Source: Bacteroidota bacterium (lineage in GTDB: Bacteria; Bacteroidota; Bacteroidia; B-17B0; Aurantibacillaceae). Taken from it: a stretch of DNA of 64,000 bases. The DNA lies in the NCBI GenBank assembly GCA_018267825.1, contig JAFDXR010000008.1, positions 483,378-547,377 on the forward strand, in the 5' to 3' direction. Numbering within the stretch: the first letter of the stretch is position 1; each line of letters begins with the position of its first letter. Below the pieces are notes generated by a model. It ran no database searches and was not told where the DNA came from. It saw only the letters and a program-made list of their open reading frames with translations. The position numbers and the translations under genes were made by a program. Positions 42,667 to 52,189 of the stretch are shown here, one piece after another.

Positions 42667-43590
42667 ATGAAATACAAAGGGGTAATTATAATACTGGTTC
42701 TGTTTTTACAGGCATTGCAAAGCCCGGCACAGCCGCCTTTCCGGCAGGGACATTTCGGGCTGAATGTAGGTCTTATCTCTTCGTTCGGAACGCACTTTCA
42801 GCGCTTTGGAATCTCTTTGCAGGGATATGCCCTGTATCGGTTTGCACAGCTCAACGCCGAATTCAGGTTATATGACAATTTCAAAAACCTCGGCCCATCC
42901 GGCGAGTATGCCGAAATGTCGGCCAGTCTGGGGCTCGTGCTTGCCTATGGCAGAAAGCATCACAGCTATAATCGGTTCATATCGCCCGTTTCCAATCAAA
43001 CGCGTTACAACAACAGTGTAGGTTATGCCTACACCGTATGGGCCAACAAGATCAGAACCTCGCAACAAACAGGCCTGGTGTCGTTACAATTTGGGCGGTT
43101 CTCGATTATCACCGAGAATGACCTGCTGGCCAAACCGATCCTCGATCGTTTTCGCACGGGTGCTGTGCTGTTGCAATACCAGGACAAACACATACAATAC
43201 GCCTTAAACTGCACCATGTGGACCGGGCAAATGGGCCATACGGTACGCGATGATAAAAATTTCCGCGGGCCGGGTTATATGGATACTACAGGAGGACGCT
43301 ATACCCAATACTCCCATGGTTTGTTAAGTGCTCAGGTGAAATATGCCGACCCGTACGGCCAGTATTATCAGGCCAATGCGGGCATTGATGCCGAACAGGT
43401 GAGAAACTTTGTACAGAACAGGCTTATACACGACATGATCATCATTCCGCGTAAATGGTTTACCCCAACCAATTGCCACATCCCGATGCTCGATACAGCC
43501 GGAAATCAATACCTCTACAGGCCCGGGCAGAAAATAAGAAAACCAAAAGCCTATGTTAATTTCGGCACGGATCAATCTGTGTTTTATTGA
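42667..43590 (+). CDS. Exported protein resembling polymorphic toxin type 23
   Basis: A 307-residue protein with a signal peptide (1-21, LQSPAQ) and a beta-rich body. ITENDLLAKPILDRFRTGAV (about 143-162), NAGIDAEQVRNFVQNRLIHD (about 237-256) and the Tyr-rich end recall, from memory, the 'polymorphic toxin type 23' family of Bacteroidota (Pfam PF15528). It is a free-standing protein, not a C-terminal toxin domain. No immunity-like gene follows in the same direction. It starts one base after aroK and its stop overlaps the convergent gene by seven bases. The toxin label would need a profile search; an outer-membrane-associated role is an alternative. Confidence 0.5.
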   Translation: MKYKGVIIILVLFLQALQSPAQPPFRQGHFGLNVGLISSFGTHFQRFGISLQGYALYRFAQLNAEFRLYDNFKNLGPSGEYAEMSASLGLVLAYGRKHHSYNRFISPVSNQTRYNNSVGYAYTVWANKIRTSQQTGLVSLQFGRFSIITENDLLAKPILDRFRTGAVLLQYQDKHIQYALNCTMWTGQMGHTVRDDKNFRGPGYMDTTGGRYTQYSHGLLSAQVKYADPYGQYYQANAGIDAEQVRNFVQNRLIHDMIIIPRKWFTPTNCHIPMLDTAGNQYLYRPGQKIRKPKAYVNFGTDQSVFY

Positions 43591-44033
43591 ATAATCACCT
43601 GGTAGAGGATTGAAACAGGTTTTTTCGTTTTTTTAAACTTTACGATCAGTCCCCAATGATGAATTGCTTCATCAAAATAGCGTGCCTTTGTTTTTTTCAG
43701 GATCACATATAAATTATCTTTAGTTTCAACGATCCTGCTCAGGCGGAGCGATTCACTGCCGTCAGGAAACGTGCGAACCAACACCAGAGCCATTTCATCG
43801 TCGTAAATAACACCCGGCACAGGTGCAATGGGCCCCAAGACGCCCGCCCAGAAAGCAACATAATCGAGTTCATTACTGAAAAGATAATCGCCGTCTGCGA
43901 AAGGAAGAGCTCCTTTTGATATAACGGTGTATGTATAATTTGCCTGTACGGTATCTTCGGCTTCCTGTGCCTGTATTTCAGGACCTGAGAGCATAAATGC
44001 CAACCATGCAAGGGCGAAATGAAGATATTTCAT
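43584..44033 (-). CDS. Exported small protein, possibly PrcB-like
   Basis: A 149-residue protein. The frame reaches 44072, but the ATG at 44033 gives a good signal peptide (MKYLHFALAWLAFMLSGPE, then IQAQ). The mature part has an Asp/Glu-rich DDEMALVLVRTFPDG and RIVETKDNLYVILKKTKA, a pattern like the C-terminal domain of PrcB, though this is a weak match. It converges on the preceding gene with a seven-base overlap of the stops. Because it is antisense-oriented and exported, I do not call it an immunity gene. Confidence 0.6.
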   Translation of the reverse strand: MKYLHFALAWLAFMLSGPEIQAQEAEDTVQANYTYTVISKGALPFADGDYLFSNELDYVAFWAGVLGPIAPVPGVIYDDEMALVLVRTFPDGSESLRLSRIVETKDNLYVILKKTKARYFDEAIHHWGLIVKFKKTKKPVSILYQVIIQ

Positions 44034-44580
44034 GAACTTCGGGATTAAAGGGAGAACAATCCGATCCATCAAAAGTCGTGCAAGACTATAGTCTCGGTGC
44101 TTTTCGGCAAAAGGAATAAGATCTGCATAAGTCGGCTAAATCTTTTTGCAGCGTTCAATTAAACCACACCATATACCAAAATTTTTTTCAACAACGCTTT
44201 TGTTTTCTAGAGTAATATTTAGAAAGTAATAGGTACAAAAACAAAATCAAAATATTGAAAACAAAAAACATCGAAGCATTTTTATGAGTAATTACCGAAG
44301 TAAAGATTTACTAGCGCGCATTAAAATTTTCAACAGCAAAACTTTCGATGGTGTGTAAGCATAAAAAACAGTTAGACTTGTAATTTTTTTAGAGTCTCTG
44401 CGTTATGCTGTATTTACAAGGGTTTTCCACTTATCAAAAAATAACGACCACTTGCTAAAAGGAAAAAAATGTTACGCGTTTGTGTTTTAATTTTAAAAAC
44501 ATGAGCCGTGCTGAAAACCCGTTAAACGGTAATCTGATTGCGGAATCATAAAATTAAATTTGCGTTTTGAAAATTTATTC
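44034..44580. other. 547-base AT-rich non-coding region upstream of the Rhs locus
   Basis: No gene-like frame is visible. A 24-codon frame at 44284-44358 (MSNYRSKDLLARIKIFNSKT...) cannot be judged. TAAATTTG at 44555-44562 is a perfect -7 box 18 bases before the chaperone ATG and is the best promoter candidate for the locus, though the nearest TTG is only 14 bases upstream. I see no terminator or known riboswitch. Confidence 0.55.
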
Positions 44581-45138
44581 ATGATGAAAAAAGGAACAAC
44601 AATAGTGCTGGGGATTCTTATTTTGGCGGTGGCAGGACTTTATATTCTTTTCTTTTTGAAAAAGGAAAAGATCGGCTTTGTCCGGTCCAATGAATTGGTT
44701 TATAGTTATAAGGGTATGGAAGAGGCCCATGCTCTCCAGGGAAAACGGACCAAAGAGTACCAGACAAATATCGATACTCTTCAGATGGATCTTCAAAAAG
44801 CCATCAATAATTATAACATGGAATTCAGCAAACTTTCTAAGGAAGAACGTGCCGAAAAAGAAAAAATGCTGATAATCCAAAAAGAAAATTTTCAGAATTA
44901 TTCTCAAAATGCTCAAAAAGCAATCGAAAAAAGTAATACGGATTTAACGGAAGGCGTACTGAATCAAATAAATGCCTTTGTGGAGAAATATGCCAAAGAA
45001 AACAATTATACAATCATTTTTGGGACAACCACATCCGGGAATGTACTCTATGGAAAAGAAGAAATTGATGTTACAGAAGAGATACTCAAGGCATTAAATG
45101 CGCAGTACAGTGCTATACCGAATCAGGAGAAAAAATGA
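44581..45138 (+). CDS. Membrane-anchored OmpH/Skp-like chaperone
   Basis: A 185-residue protein from ATG 44581 (a TTG at 44560 is less likely). An N-terminal membrane helix (about 8-26, VLGILILAVAGLYILFFL) replaces a cleaved signal. The rest is the Skp/OmpH pattern: KIGFVRSNELVYSYKGMEEA, a long coiled-coil arm (about 55-125, rich in Lys, Glu and Gln) and the closing YAKENNYTIIFGT and YGKEEIDVTEEIL. Skp holds unfolded outer-membrane and exported proteins in the periplasm. Its position as first gene of a set of giant exported proteins suggests a dedicated chaperone. The gene is AT-rich (15 of 60 G+C at 44881-44940). It overlaps the next gene by four bases. Confidence 0.82.
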   Translation: MMKKGTTIVLGILILAVAGLYILFFLKKEKIGFVRSNELVYSYKGMEEAHALQGKRTKEYQTNIDTLQMDLQKAINNYNMEFSKLSKEERAEKEKMLIIQKENFQNYSQNAQKAIEKSNTDLTEGVLNQINAFVEKYAKENNYTIIFGTTTSGNVLYGKEEIDVTEEILKALNAQYSAIPNQEKK

Positions 45139-45785
45139 GAGTAATTATTAATGCGATATTCATTTGTTTTATTTCGTTGGGAATGATGCGTTGTACCACC
45201 GATCAGCCCATTGATGTTTCTACTGTACAGGAATATTCGACCTGGCTTAACCAGAAAGAAAACGGGTACATTCAGGAAAAAGAAGCAGGAGGGATGATCC
45301 TGCAGGTTAAGTATTTGCCGGCCACCTACCTGGCCCTTAAAGAATTTGAGACAAAAAAAGGCATGCTGAGTTTCGATAGCCTGCTAAGCGCTTATAAATA
45401 CTCGACCACGTTCTTATTATCATTCAGGCCCAAAGACGCAGAAAAAGGGGAGGATGTCATGCTAAAAGATGTTACGGATTACAGCGAGTATGTTGAACGC
45501 TCCATGACATTGAATTTTGATCTGGAATCAAGGCTTGAACTTAAAACAAGCACGGATAATTACAAACCGGTTTTGTCATCACTTGAGAATACGTATGGCT
45601 TAAGTAAAGGACGAAGCATCTATATGGTATTTACTGCAAAGACACAAAGAGATGAACTGCAGAAGGCCTCGTATTATGACCTGGTTTATACCGATGACAT
45701 CTATAATCTTGGAATCCTTCATTTTATGTTCGATCTCCCGGCCATGCAAAAACATGAACCGCAAATAAAACTTCATCATTCGTAA
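45135..45785 (+). CDS. Lipoprotein of unknown function
   Basis: A 216-residue protein beginning with a lipoprotein-like signal (MRVIINAIFICFISLGMMRC, candidate Cys20; the lipobox is imperfect with Met-Arg before Cys). The mature part is rich in charged residues and has no repeats or Cys. Its ATG overlaps the chaperone stop by four bases (ATGA), a sign of coupled translation, and it ends five bases before the 2132-residue gene. It is probably a membrane-attached accessory of this locus, but I recognise no family. Confidence 0.7.
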   Translation: MRVIINAIFICFISLGMMRCTTDQPIDVSTVQEYSTWLNQKENGYIQEKEAGGMILQVKYLPATYLALKEFETKKGMLSFDSLLSAYKYSTTFLLSFRPKDAEKGEDVMLKDVTDYSEYVERSMTLNFDLESRLELKTSTDNYKPVLSSLENTYGLSKGRSIYMVFTAKTQRDELQKASYYDLVYTDDIYNLGILHFMFDLPAMQKHEPQIKLHHS

Positions 45786-45790
45786 CGCGT

Positions 45791-48700
45791 ATGAAATTAA
45801 TTAATTTATCAAACGGAAACAGGAAACGCGGTGCAATTGCACTGGCTGCAATTATAACATTCGAAAGTGTTTGCCCTACGCTTTCCATGGCCCTTACCAG
45901 TGGCCCTGCTGCCCCTGAGTTTTCAAGCTTCGAGCCGGTAGCCACCACCAATATGGTCAATGAGTTCTCCGGCGACTTTACCTATAACATACCTGTTATT
46001 AATATTCCGGGATCCGACGGAGGTGGCTACGCACTTTCATTGTCCTATCACAGTGGCGAAACCCTCGAATCAGAATCTTCGTGGGTAGGTTATGGCTGGA
46101 CACTGAACCCAGGAGCCATTAACCGCGGTAAACGCGGCTTTGCTGACGACACAAAATCAACCCATACCTTTTATAATGATGTGCCAAAAAACTGGACTGC
46201 CAGTGCAGGAGCGAACATCGGAAATCCTGAAATTTTCAGTGGAGTAATTCCACTCTCTGCCAGTGCAGGTCTTCGCTATAATAACTACAAGGGTTTTGGA
46301 TACACCGCTGGTATAGGCCTTTCAGTTAAAGGGATTGTATCACTCGGTTATACAGTATCGGACGGATCTGGAAGTTTTTCGGCCAGTGTAAATCCAGGCC
46401 AGATTCTTCATGCGATGCGCGCCAAAAAAAACCAGGAGGATAAAGAGAAGAAAATGAAAGAGGCTGATAAAATTGCCGATAAAAAAGAAAAAGCTGTTGC
46501 ACAGGCCAAAATTATGGCCAGCCATGGTAACACAAGGGGCGAAGGCCTCCTCGGTGCACTGGGCGGAATCGCCAGCGCTTACGGCATGCACGCCCTGGGC
46601 GATATGCAGATGCCAACTAATGTAACACCTTACGATGGCCGTTCTTTCAATGTCAACACCAACTTAACCCTCGACCTGGCCATTCCGATCGGCGGCAGCT
46701 TTGGGGCTTCGGGAAACTATACCCAACAAAAAAATGTAGGCATCAAACAGCGCACAGCTTATGGCTATATGTATTCGGCCGATGCATACCAGGATCTGGA
46801 AGGTATGATGGATTATTACACCGAAAAAGATGCCGGGTTCAACAAACGCGATCAGTACCTCCCTATACCTTTCAGTAATGCAGATCAGTATTCAGTAACT
46901 GGTGAAGGCTTATCCGGGGGCTTCCGCATGCATCAGCGCAAAGTAGGCCGTTTCCGGCCAAACCGGGCGGTGAGTAAAACGCAAATCTTTCAGGTAGGCG
47001 CCGACTTCAACTTTACAGCAGCTCCACCGATATTGTATTTCGGGGCAGGGGCCAGTGTGGGTGTTGGTCTGCAAACACTCACCATGTCGGGCGACGACTG
47101 GGGCAACAGCAATCAGAACACATTCAACACCTATAAGTTTGACACCAATAGCGACGAGCCTTATTTTTTCCGTTATGATGGCGATATGGGCGGAGAGCTC
47201 ATGTACACCACTACCGGTAATGGCGAATACAGCCTCAACACAGCCAAAGTATCGGCCAGTGGGGGTTTGGGTACCAAAACAGCGTACCCAGATCTGCAAA
47301 CCTCTTCGCAGAATAACAGCCTTGTTTCATCCATCGACCTTGGCTCTGGGAATACAGTGAACCGGAGCGGACGTTCTTCATTTATCGGGTATCATACCAA
47401 CGACGAAATGAACAGGACCGCCAACGGCAATCGTGTCAGAGCCTATGAGAACGCAGCTGCTATAAACAGCATGGCCTCTGTAAGTTCATTCAGAAATAAT
47501 TATGGTTCACAAATCGGTGAGTTTGCAACCGTCAACGAAGATGGAAACACCTACGTATATGGACTACCGGTTACCAGTAAAAATGAGCGTAACCTGAGTT
47601 ACGATATGCAGGGAGCCACGCAGGTCTCCAATCGCTTCATTGCCTACAAAAGTACCAATGGCACCAATAAAATGATGGTAGGTACCGAAAGTCTCGACCC
47701 CTATGCCACATCCTACCTGCTCACCCAGATCACAACACCCGATTATGTGGATCGTAAAATGGATGGCCCATCGCCCGATGATTTTGGGGGCTATACCAAA
47801 TTTGAATACGAAAAGCTTACCGACGCTGGCGGTAACCCCACAACCTACCACTGGCGTATGCCATACCAGGGCTTCTATTACAATGGAGGCGATATTTCCA
47901 ACCCGGGCGACGATATGGGTTCTTTTTCATCAGGCGACAAAGAAGTGTATTACCTCAAACGCATTGTTACCAAAACACACATTGCTGAATTTGTGACCAG
48001 TTTCCGTGCCGATGGTATCGAAGCTGCTTCTGAAGCCCAGGCCTGCTACCTCACCACAGCCCGTGGTACCAATAAACTCAAAAAGCTGGATGCTATTAAC
48101 CTCTACACCAATAACAATGGCATTACAGGCAAACTGATTAAAACCGTGCGGTTTAAATATGACTACAGCCTGTGCTCCGGTGTGCCGAATAATGATGGCA
48201 GTGCCGGTGGCCTTGGTACCGGAAAACTCACCCTCACCAATGTGTGGTTTGAGTATGAAGGTGTGGTTCCTGCTAAAGTGAGCCCTTACCAGTTTAGTTA
48301 CACCTATGCCGACCCAACAAGCACCTATCCTTTCCCTTATAATTACAACAATGTGTCTAACCCGGGCTATATGAATGAGTATAGTGCTATCCTGGCCGGT
48401 GGCGCTGCGGCACAGAACCCGGCCTATACAAAAGAAGGCATCGATGCATGGGGCAATTATCAGAAAAATGGGGACACCCGTTTCAATATGCTCATGAAGC
48501 ATGTAAACCAGAACCCCGATCCATCCTTCGATCCGGCTGCCTGGCAACTCAAACGGATCACGCTTCCTTCCGGTGGTGAAATTCATGTGCAGTATGAACA
48601 GGATGATTACCAGTATGTACAGAACCGGCGCGCCATGGCATTGGTGCCACTCGATCATGCCGCATCACAGAACACATTTGGTGGTACGGTCAACACATTC

Positions 48701-51700
48701 ACCATTGATGTGGGCGGAACGGCTGGAGCTACAGGAAACCTGGGCTACTCCGTCAGTGAAACCACATCACTTGTTTCCCTCATTAACAATGAACTGACGA
48801 ACGACAAAATTTATTTCAAATTCCTGTATTCCATGATCGGCACTACAGCCGGACCGGATCAATGTAACTCCGATTTCATTTCGGGTTATGTCAATTTTGT
48901 GAGTGCCACACAACAAACCGGCACTACAAAAATAGAAATAAAGGTAGGGACCAATAACCTCGCCAGCGATATAGCCGGGCATGGCCTCCCGTGGAATATC
49001 TGTAATGACCTGCTCAATAAGGAAAAAAGTGGGAAGCTGAATCCCTTGGGGAATTGCGATCCGGCCGATGGTATTAATGACGACAACTCACCGGTGGCTA
49101 CCGTCGTTCAACTGATCAACAAATTTAAAACTATTTTTATACCGGGCTCTACCTGCATGGCTGTAAATCCGGACTATTCTTATTTCCGTATTCCCCTGCT
49201 CAAAGCTAAAAAGGGAGGCGGTCTCCGCGTTAAACGGATTCTCATGTACGATGCCAATGGGGTCGATGATGGCCAGCCTGCACTTTACGGATCGGAATAT
49301 ATCTATAAAACAGCCAATGGTGAAAGCAGTGGTGTTGCCACTACGGAACCAGCCACTATTCGTGAGGAAAATCCGTTGATCAGCTTTATGCCAAAACGTA
49401 GCAACCAAAACCTGATAAATAAGGCAATAGCGGGCATTGACCGCGAACAGTTCGAGGGACCACTTGGTGAATCTATCCTGCCTTCACCTGCTGTAGGGTA
49501 TTCGCGTGTCATTGCCAAGAACATTCATAGCGGACGCACCAACACAGGCTTTGTTATCAGTGAATTTTTCACGGCCAAAGACTTTCCTTTTGACATGATT
49601 TACGATGGCAGCCCTTCAACCAATTTCACCGGGAAGAGTATCGACAATACGCTGATTGATGAACAGACCATGCAGAAAGACTGGATGAGTATTCCCGCCG
49701 TGTATGTCAACATGAATGTCAATAATATTTGGGTGGCCCAGGGGTATCGTTTTGTGAAGAACAACATGCACGGGCAACCAAAATCGGTTTCCACGTATGG
49801 TGGCACCTATTCACCATCGGCCATAACCCTCAACAACAAAAGCAGTTCAACCGAGTACGAATACTTCCGCCCGGGCGAATACATTAATGTGCTGAATGAT
49901 GATGGTACAACCACTGCTCGTCCCATTGGCCGGGAAGAAGAGATAGTTAATGAAGCACGATCGATAGAGGATATTACCGAAGACATAAGTACCTCCTTCG
50001 ATGTTTCTGTAACCTATATTCCTATTTATGTATTGTATCCGGACATGTCGGGCTCCGGAAGCCTGAGCTATGCCGAAAGCAAAATGCGCACTTTTGTAAC
50101 CAGCAAAGTGATCAATTTTCCGACCATTCAGAAAAGTGTGACCTCCATGCAGGAAGGCATTGTACACAAAACCGAAAACCTGGCCTTTAGCCGCTATACC
50201 GGCAAGCCGGTGAGGGTTCGTACCAGTGATGGATTTGATGGCAAAAACCTGGAACAGGCCAGTGCACAGAACGGAAAATACGTACAGTACAATATTCCGG
50301 GCTATACCCAATACCGTGAACTGGGGCAGAAAGCCATCAATGAGCGTTACAAACAACTTAAAGATGCAACCAATCTCACCATGGCTTTATCGCCGGTATC
50401 CGGTAATAAATATAAACTGGACCTGGCTGTTCCTTCCGGCGGATCATCATCCCTGCTTTGCAATGCCTTGGCAGCACTCACTGTTGGCGACTTCCTGGAA
50501 TTGCAGATCGACAATGGCCAGGTGCCGAGCACCGGGGTCAAATCGTATTTCCATGTGGATGGCATCAGTGGTACTTCTATCACATTACTGGCTTCGGGAA
50601 ATTATAATGCAAGCCCGACAACAGTAGTTACGTCTTCACAACCTATCTATCAATTTGAAGTACTGCGTTCCGGCCGTACCAATATGCTCAATACAATGGT
50701 GGGCTCCTATACTACATACGGAACCTCGTCATCAACTGCTGGAAACAGCGGCAGCTATACGCTCCGACAGACCCTGGTGAGCAACCTGAACGCTACCTTA
50801 AGTGGGTTCAACATACAGCCTGTCAATACAGAGGCAGATGTTACAATCCCTTTAGGGTTGGGATTATTGGATTCAAAAGGTAATTGTTTACAATCCGGTA
50901 TAAAAATGAAATTTTATAAAACATCTGCCAATCAGTTTTACGTCCGACTATACAACAGTACTACAATCGATTGCAGCAGTATCCTGTTGAACTATAGCGC
51001 AACGGCTCAGTTTATTTTGGATCCGGTTTCAGGCACAGTTAAATATACGGATGGCATACTTTCCTGTGTTTATTATGATATGCCTTGTATTTCATTTTGT
51101 GATGCCGCCGGTTCAAACCTGGCCATAACTAACGTTATCGCTTCATCGGCCAGCACCTGGGATCATATATGGCCATACAATGCCAATGTGTTTGACCTCA
51201 ATAATACAAACACCACCAGCAACCTCAACGATTATGAAACAGCTGCCAAAGGCAAATGGCGTACGGTTTCTACCTATGCATACAATGAGGCCGTTACAGG
51301 TGGTGCCATCGAAAACGGAACCATTCACGAGCGTGTTTATAAAAACGCCGGAACCTACACCATGACCATGTTTAACTGGAAAAATCATGCACTCAACGAT
51401 AGCGCCAAATGGGTACGTACAAGCACTGTTACCAAATACTCACCGAATGGAAACGCCATCGAAGAAAAAGACGCCATGTACATCTTCAGTGCAGCCAAAT
51501 ATGGCTATAATCAATTGGTTCCATACATGGTGGCCAAAAACGCCGACTATGCCTCTGTGAATTTCGAAAGTTTCGAAAATATATACACGGCAAGTTCGTC
51601 TACCTACCTGGAAGAAAAACTGCCGGTCAATACCTCGTATATCAGCAGTACCTATGCTCACTCCGGCTCAAAATCCTATATGCTTGGTGTGAGTTCCTTT

Positions 51701-52189
51701 ACGGTTGCTCAAACGAACCTTACGCCATTGCTCAACACAGCAGGCGCGTCGCTTAAAGTTTGGATCAAGGACCCGCAACACGCCTCCATGCCTGTCAGCG
51801 GCAGCATTATCGGTTCTGTGACTGTACCGTTGAGTTTCACTAAAATTGCACAAACCGGCGAATGGAGCCTGTATGAGGCCGTGGTTACCAACTGGCAGGG
51901 CATGACGCTCAACGGCGCCATCAATGTCGTATTGCGCAACAATATTTCGGCGCAGCCAACCATATACGTCGACGATTTCAGGATGCAGCCACTCAACGCC
52001 CAGGCCAATGCCTATGTATATGACCCTGTAAGCCTTAAGCTGCTGGCCAGTTTCGACGATCAGCACTTTGGATTATTCTACCAATACAACAAGGAAGGGA
52101 AGCTCGTGAGAAAAATGGTTGAGACCGAGCGTGGAATCAAGACCGTGACAGAAACCCAGTACAACACACCTAAAAAAACACGCCCCTAA
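45791..52189 (+). CDS. Giant exported protein with SpvB/TcB-like N-terminus, partner of the Rhs protein
   Basis: A 2132-residue protein with a long signal peptide (Lys/Arg near 10-13, hydrophobic 14-35, likely cleavage after LSMA). Residues about 50-115 read NEFSGDFTYNIPVINIPGSD, then LSLSYHSGETLESESSWVGYG and WTLNPGAINRGKRG, the pattern of SpvB/TcB and of Bacteroidota Rhs-type N-termini. A charged helical stretch (about 208-246) interrupts this region. The rest is beta-rich without clear YD repeats. The end, FGLFYQYNKEGKLVRKMVET, then ERGIKTVTETQYNTPKK, is a known closing pattern for such proteins. There is no T9SS sorting domain. Its stop overlaps the next ATG by one base. I infer a shell or carrier role with the Rhs protein. 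Confidence 0.75.
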   Translation: MKLINLSNGNRKRGAIALAAIITFESVCPTLSMALTSGPAAPEFSSFEPVATTNMVNEFSGDFTYNIPVINIPGSDGGGYALSLSYHSGETLESESSWVGYGWTLNPGAINRGKRGFADDTKSTHTFYNDVPKNWTASAGANIGNPEIFSGVIPLSASAGLRYNNYKGFGYTAGIGLSVKGIVSLGYTVSDGSGSFSASVNPGQILHAMRAKKNQEDKEKKMKEADKIADKKEKAVAQAKIMASHGNTRGEGLLGALGGIASAYGMHALGDMQMPTNVTPYDGRSFNVNTNLTLDLAIPIGGSFGASGNYTQQKNVGIKQRTAYGYMYSADAYQDLEGMMDYYTEKDAGFNKRDQYLPIPFSNADQYSVTGEGLSGGFRMHQRKVGRFRPNRAVSKTQIFQVGADFNFTAAPPILYFGAGASVGVGLQTLTMSGDDWGNSNQNTFNTYKFDTNSDEPYFFRYDGDMGGELMYTTTGNGEYSLNTAKVSASGGLGTKTAYPDLQTSSQNNSLVSSIDLGSGNTVNRSGRSSFIGYHTNDEMNRTANGNRVRAYENAAAINSMASVSSFRNNYGSQIGEFATVNEDGNTYVYGLPVTSKNERNLSYDMQGATQVSNRFIAYKSTNGTNKMMVGTESLDPYATSYLLTQITTPDYVDRKMDGPSPDDFGGYTKFEYEKLTDAGGNPTTYHWRMPYQGFYYNGGDISNPGDDMGSFSSGDKEVYYLKRIVTKTHIAEFVTSFRADGIEAASEAQACYLTTARGTNKLKKLDAINLYTNNNGITGKLIKTVRFKYDYSLCSGVPNNDGSAGGLGTGKLTLTNVWFEYEGVVPAKVSPYQFSYTYADPTSTYPFPYNYNNVSNPGYMNEYSAILAGGAAAQNPAYTKEGIDAWGNYQKNGDTRFNMLMKHVNQNPDPSFDPAAWQLKRITLPSGGEIHVQYEQDDYQYVQNRRAMALVPLDHAASQNTFGGTVNTFTIDVGGTAGATGNLGYSVSETTSLVSLINNELTNDKIYFKFLYSMIGTTAGPDQCNSDFISGYVNFVSATQQTGTTKIEIKVGTNNLASDIAGHGLPWNICNDLLNKEKSGKLNPLGNCDPADGINDDNSPVATVVQLINKFKTIFIPGSTCMAVNPDYSYFRIPLLKAKKGGGLRVKRILMYDANGVDDGQPALYGSEYIYKTANGESSGVATTEPATIREENPLISFMPKRSNQNLINKAIAGIDREQFEGPLGESILPSPAVGYSRVIAKNIHSGRTNTGFVISEFFTAKDFPFDMIYDGSPSTNFTGKSIDNTLIDEQTMQKDWMSIPAVYVNMNVNNIWVAQGYRFVKNNMHGQPKSVSTYGGTYSPSAITLNNKSSSTEYEYFRPGEYINVLNDDGTTTARPIGREEEIVNEARSIEDITEDISTSFDVSVTYIPIYVLYPDMSGSGSLSYAESKMRTFVTSKVINFPTIQKSVTSMQEGIVHKTENLAFSRYTGKPVRVRTSDGFDGKNLEQASAQNGKYVQYNIPGYTQYRELGQKAINERYKQLKDATNLTMALSPVSGNKYKLDLAVPSGGSSSLLCNALAALTVGDFLELQIDNGQVPSTGVKSYFHVDGISGTSITLLASGNYNASPTTVVTSSQPIYQFEVLRSGRTNMLNTMVGSYTTYGTSSSTAGNSGSYTLRQTLVSNLNATLSGFNIQPVNTEADVTIPLGLGLLDSKGNCLQSGIKMKFYKTSANQFYVRLYNSTTIDCSSILLNYSATAQFILDPVSGTVKYTDGILSCVYYDMPCISFCDAAGSNLAITNVIASSASTWDHIWPYNANVFDLNNTNTTSNLNDYETAAKGKWRTVSTYAYNEAVTGGAIENGTIHERVYKNAGTYTMTMFNWKNHALNDSAKWVRTSTVTKYSPNGNAIEEKDAMYIFSAAKYGYNQLVPYMVAKNADYASVNFESFENIYTASSSTYLEEKLPVNTSYISSTYAHSGSKSYMLGVSSFTVAQTNLTPLLNTAGASLKVWIKDPQHASMPVSGSIIGSVTVPLSFTKIAQTGEWSLYEAVVTNWQGMTLNGAINVVLRNNISAQPTIYVDDFRMQPLNAQANAYVYDPVSLKLLASFDDQHFGLFYQYNKEGKLVRKMVETERGIKTVTETQYNTPKKTRP

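Noticed and set aside
43584..44033. Immunity gene for the toxin-23-like protein
   Set aside because: It is on the opposite strand and convergent, with a PrcB-like rather than immunity-like pattern.
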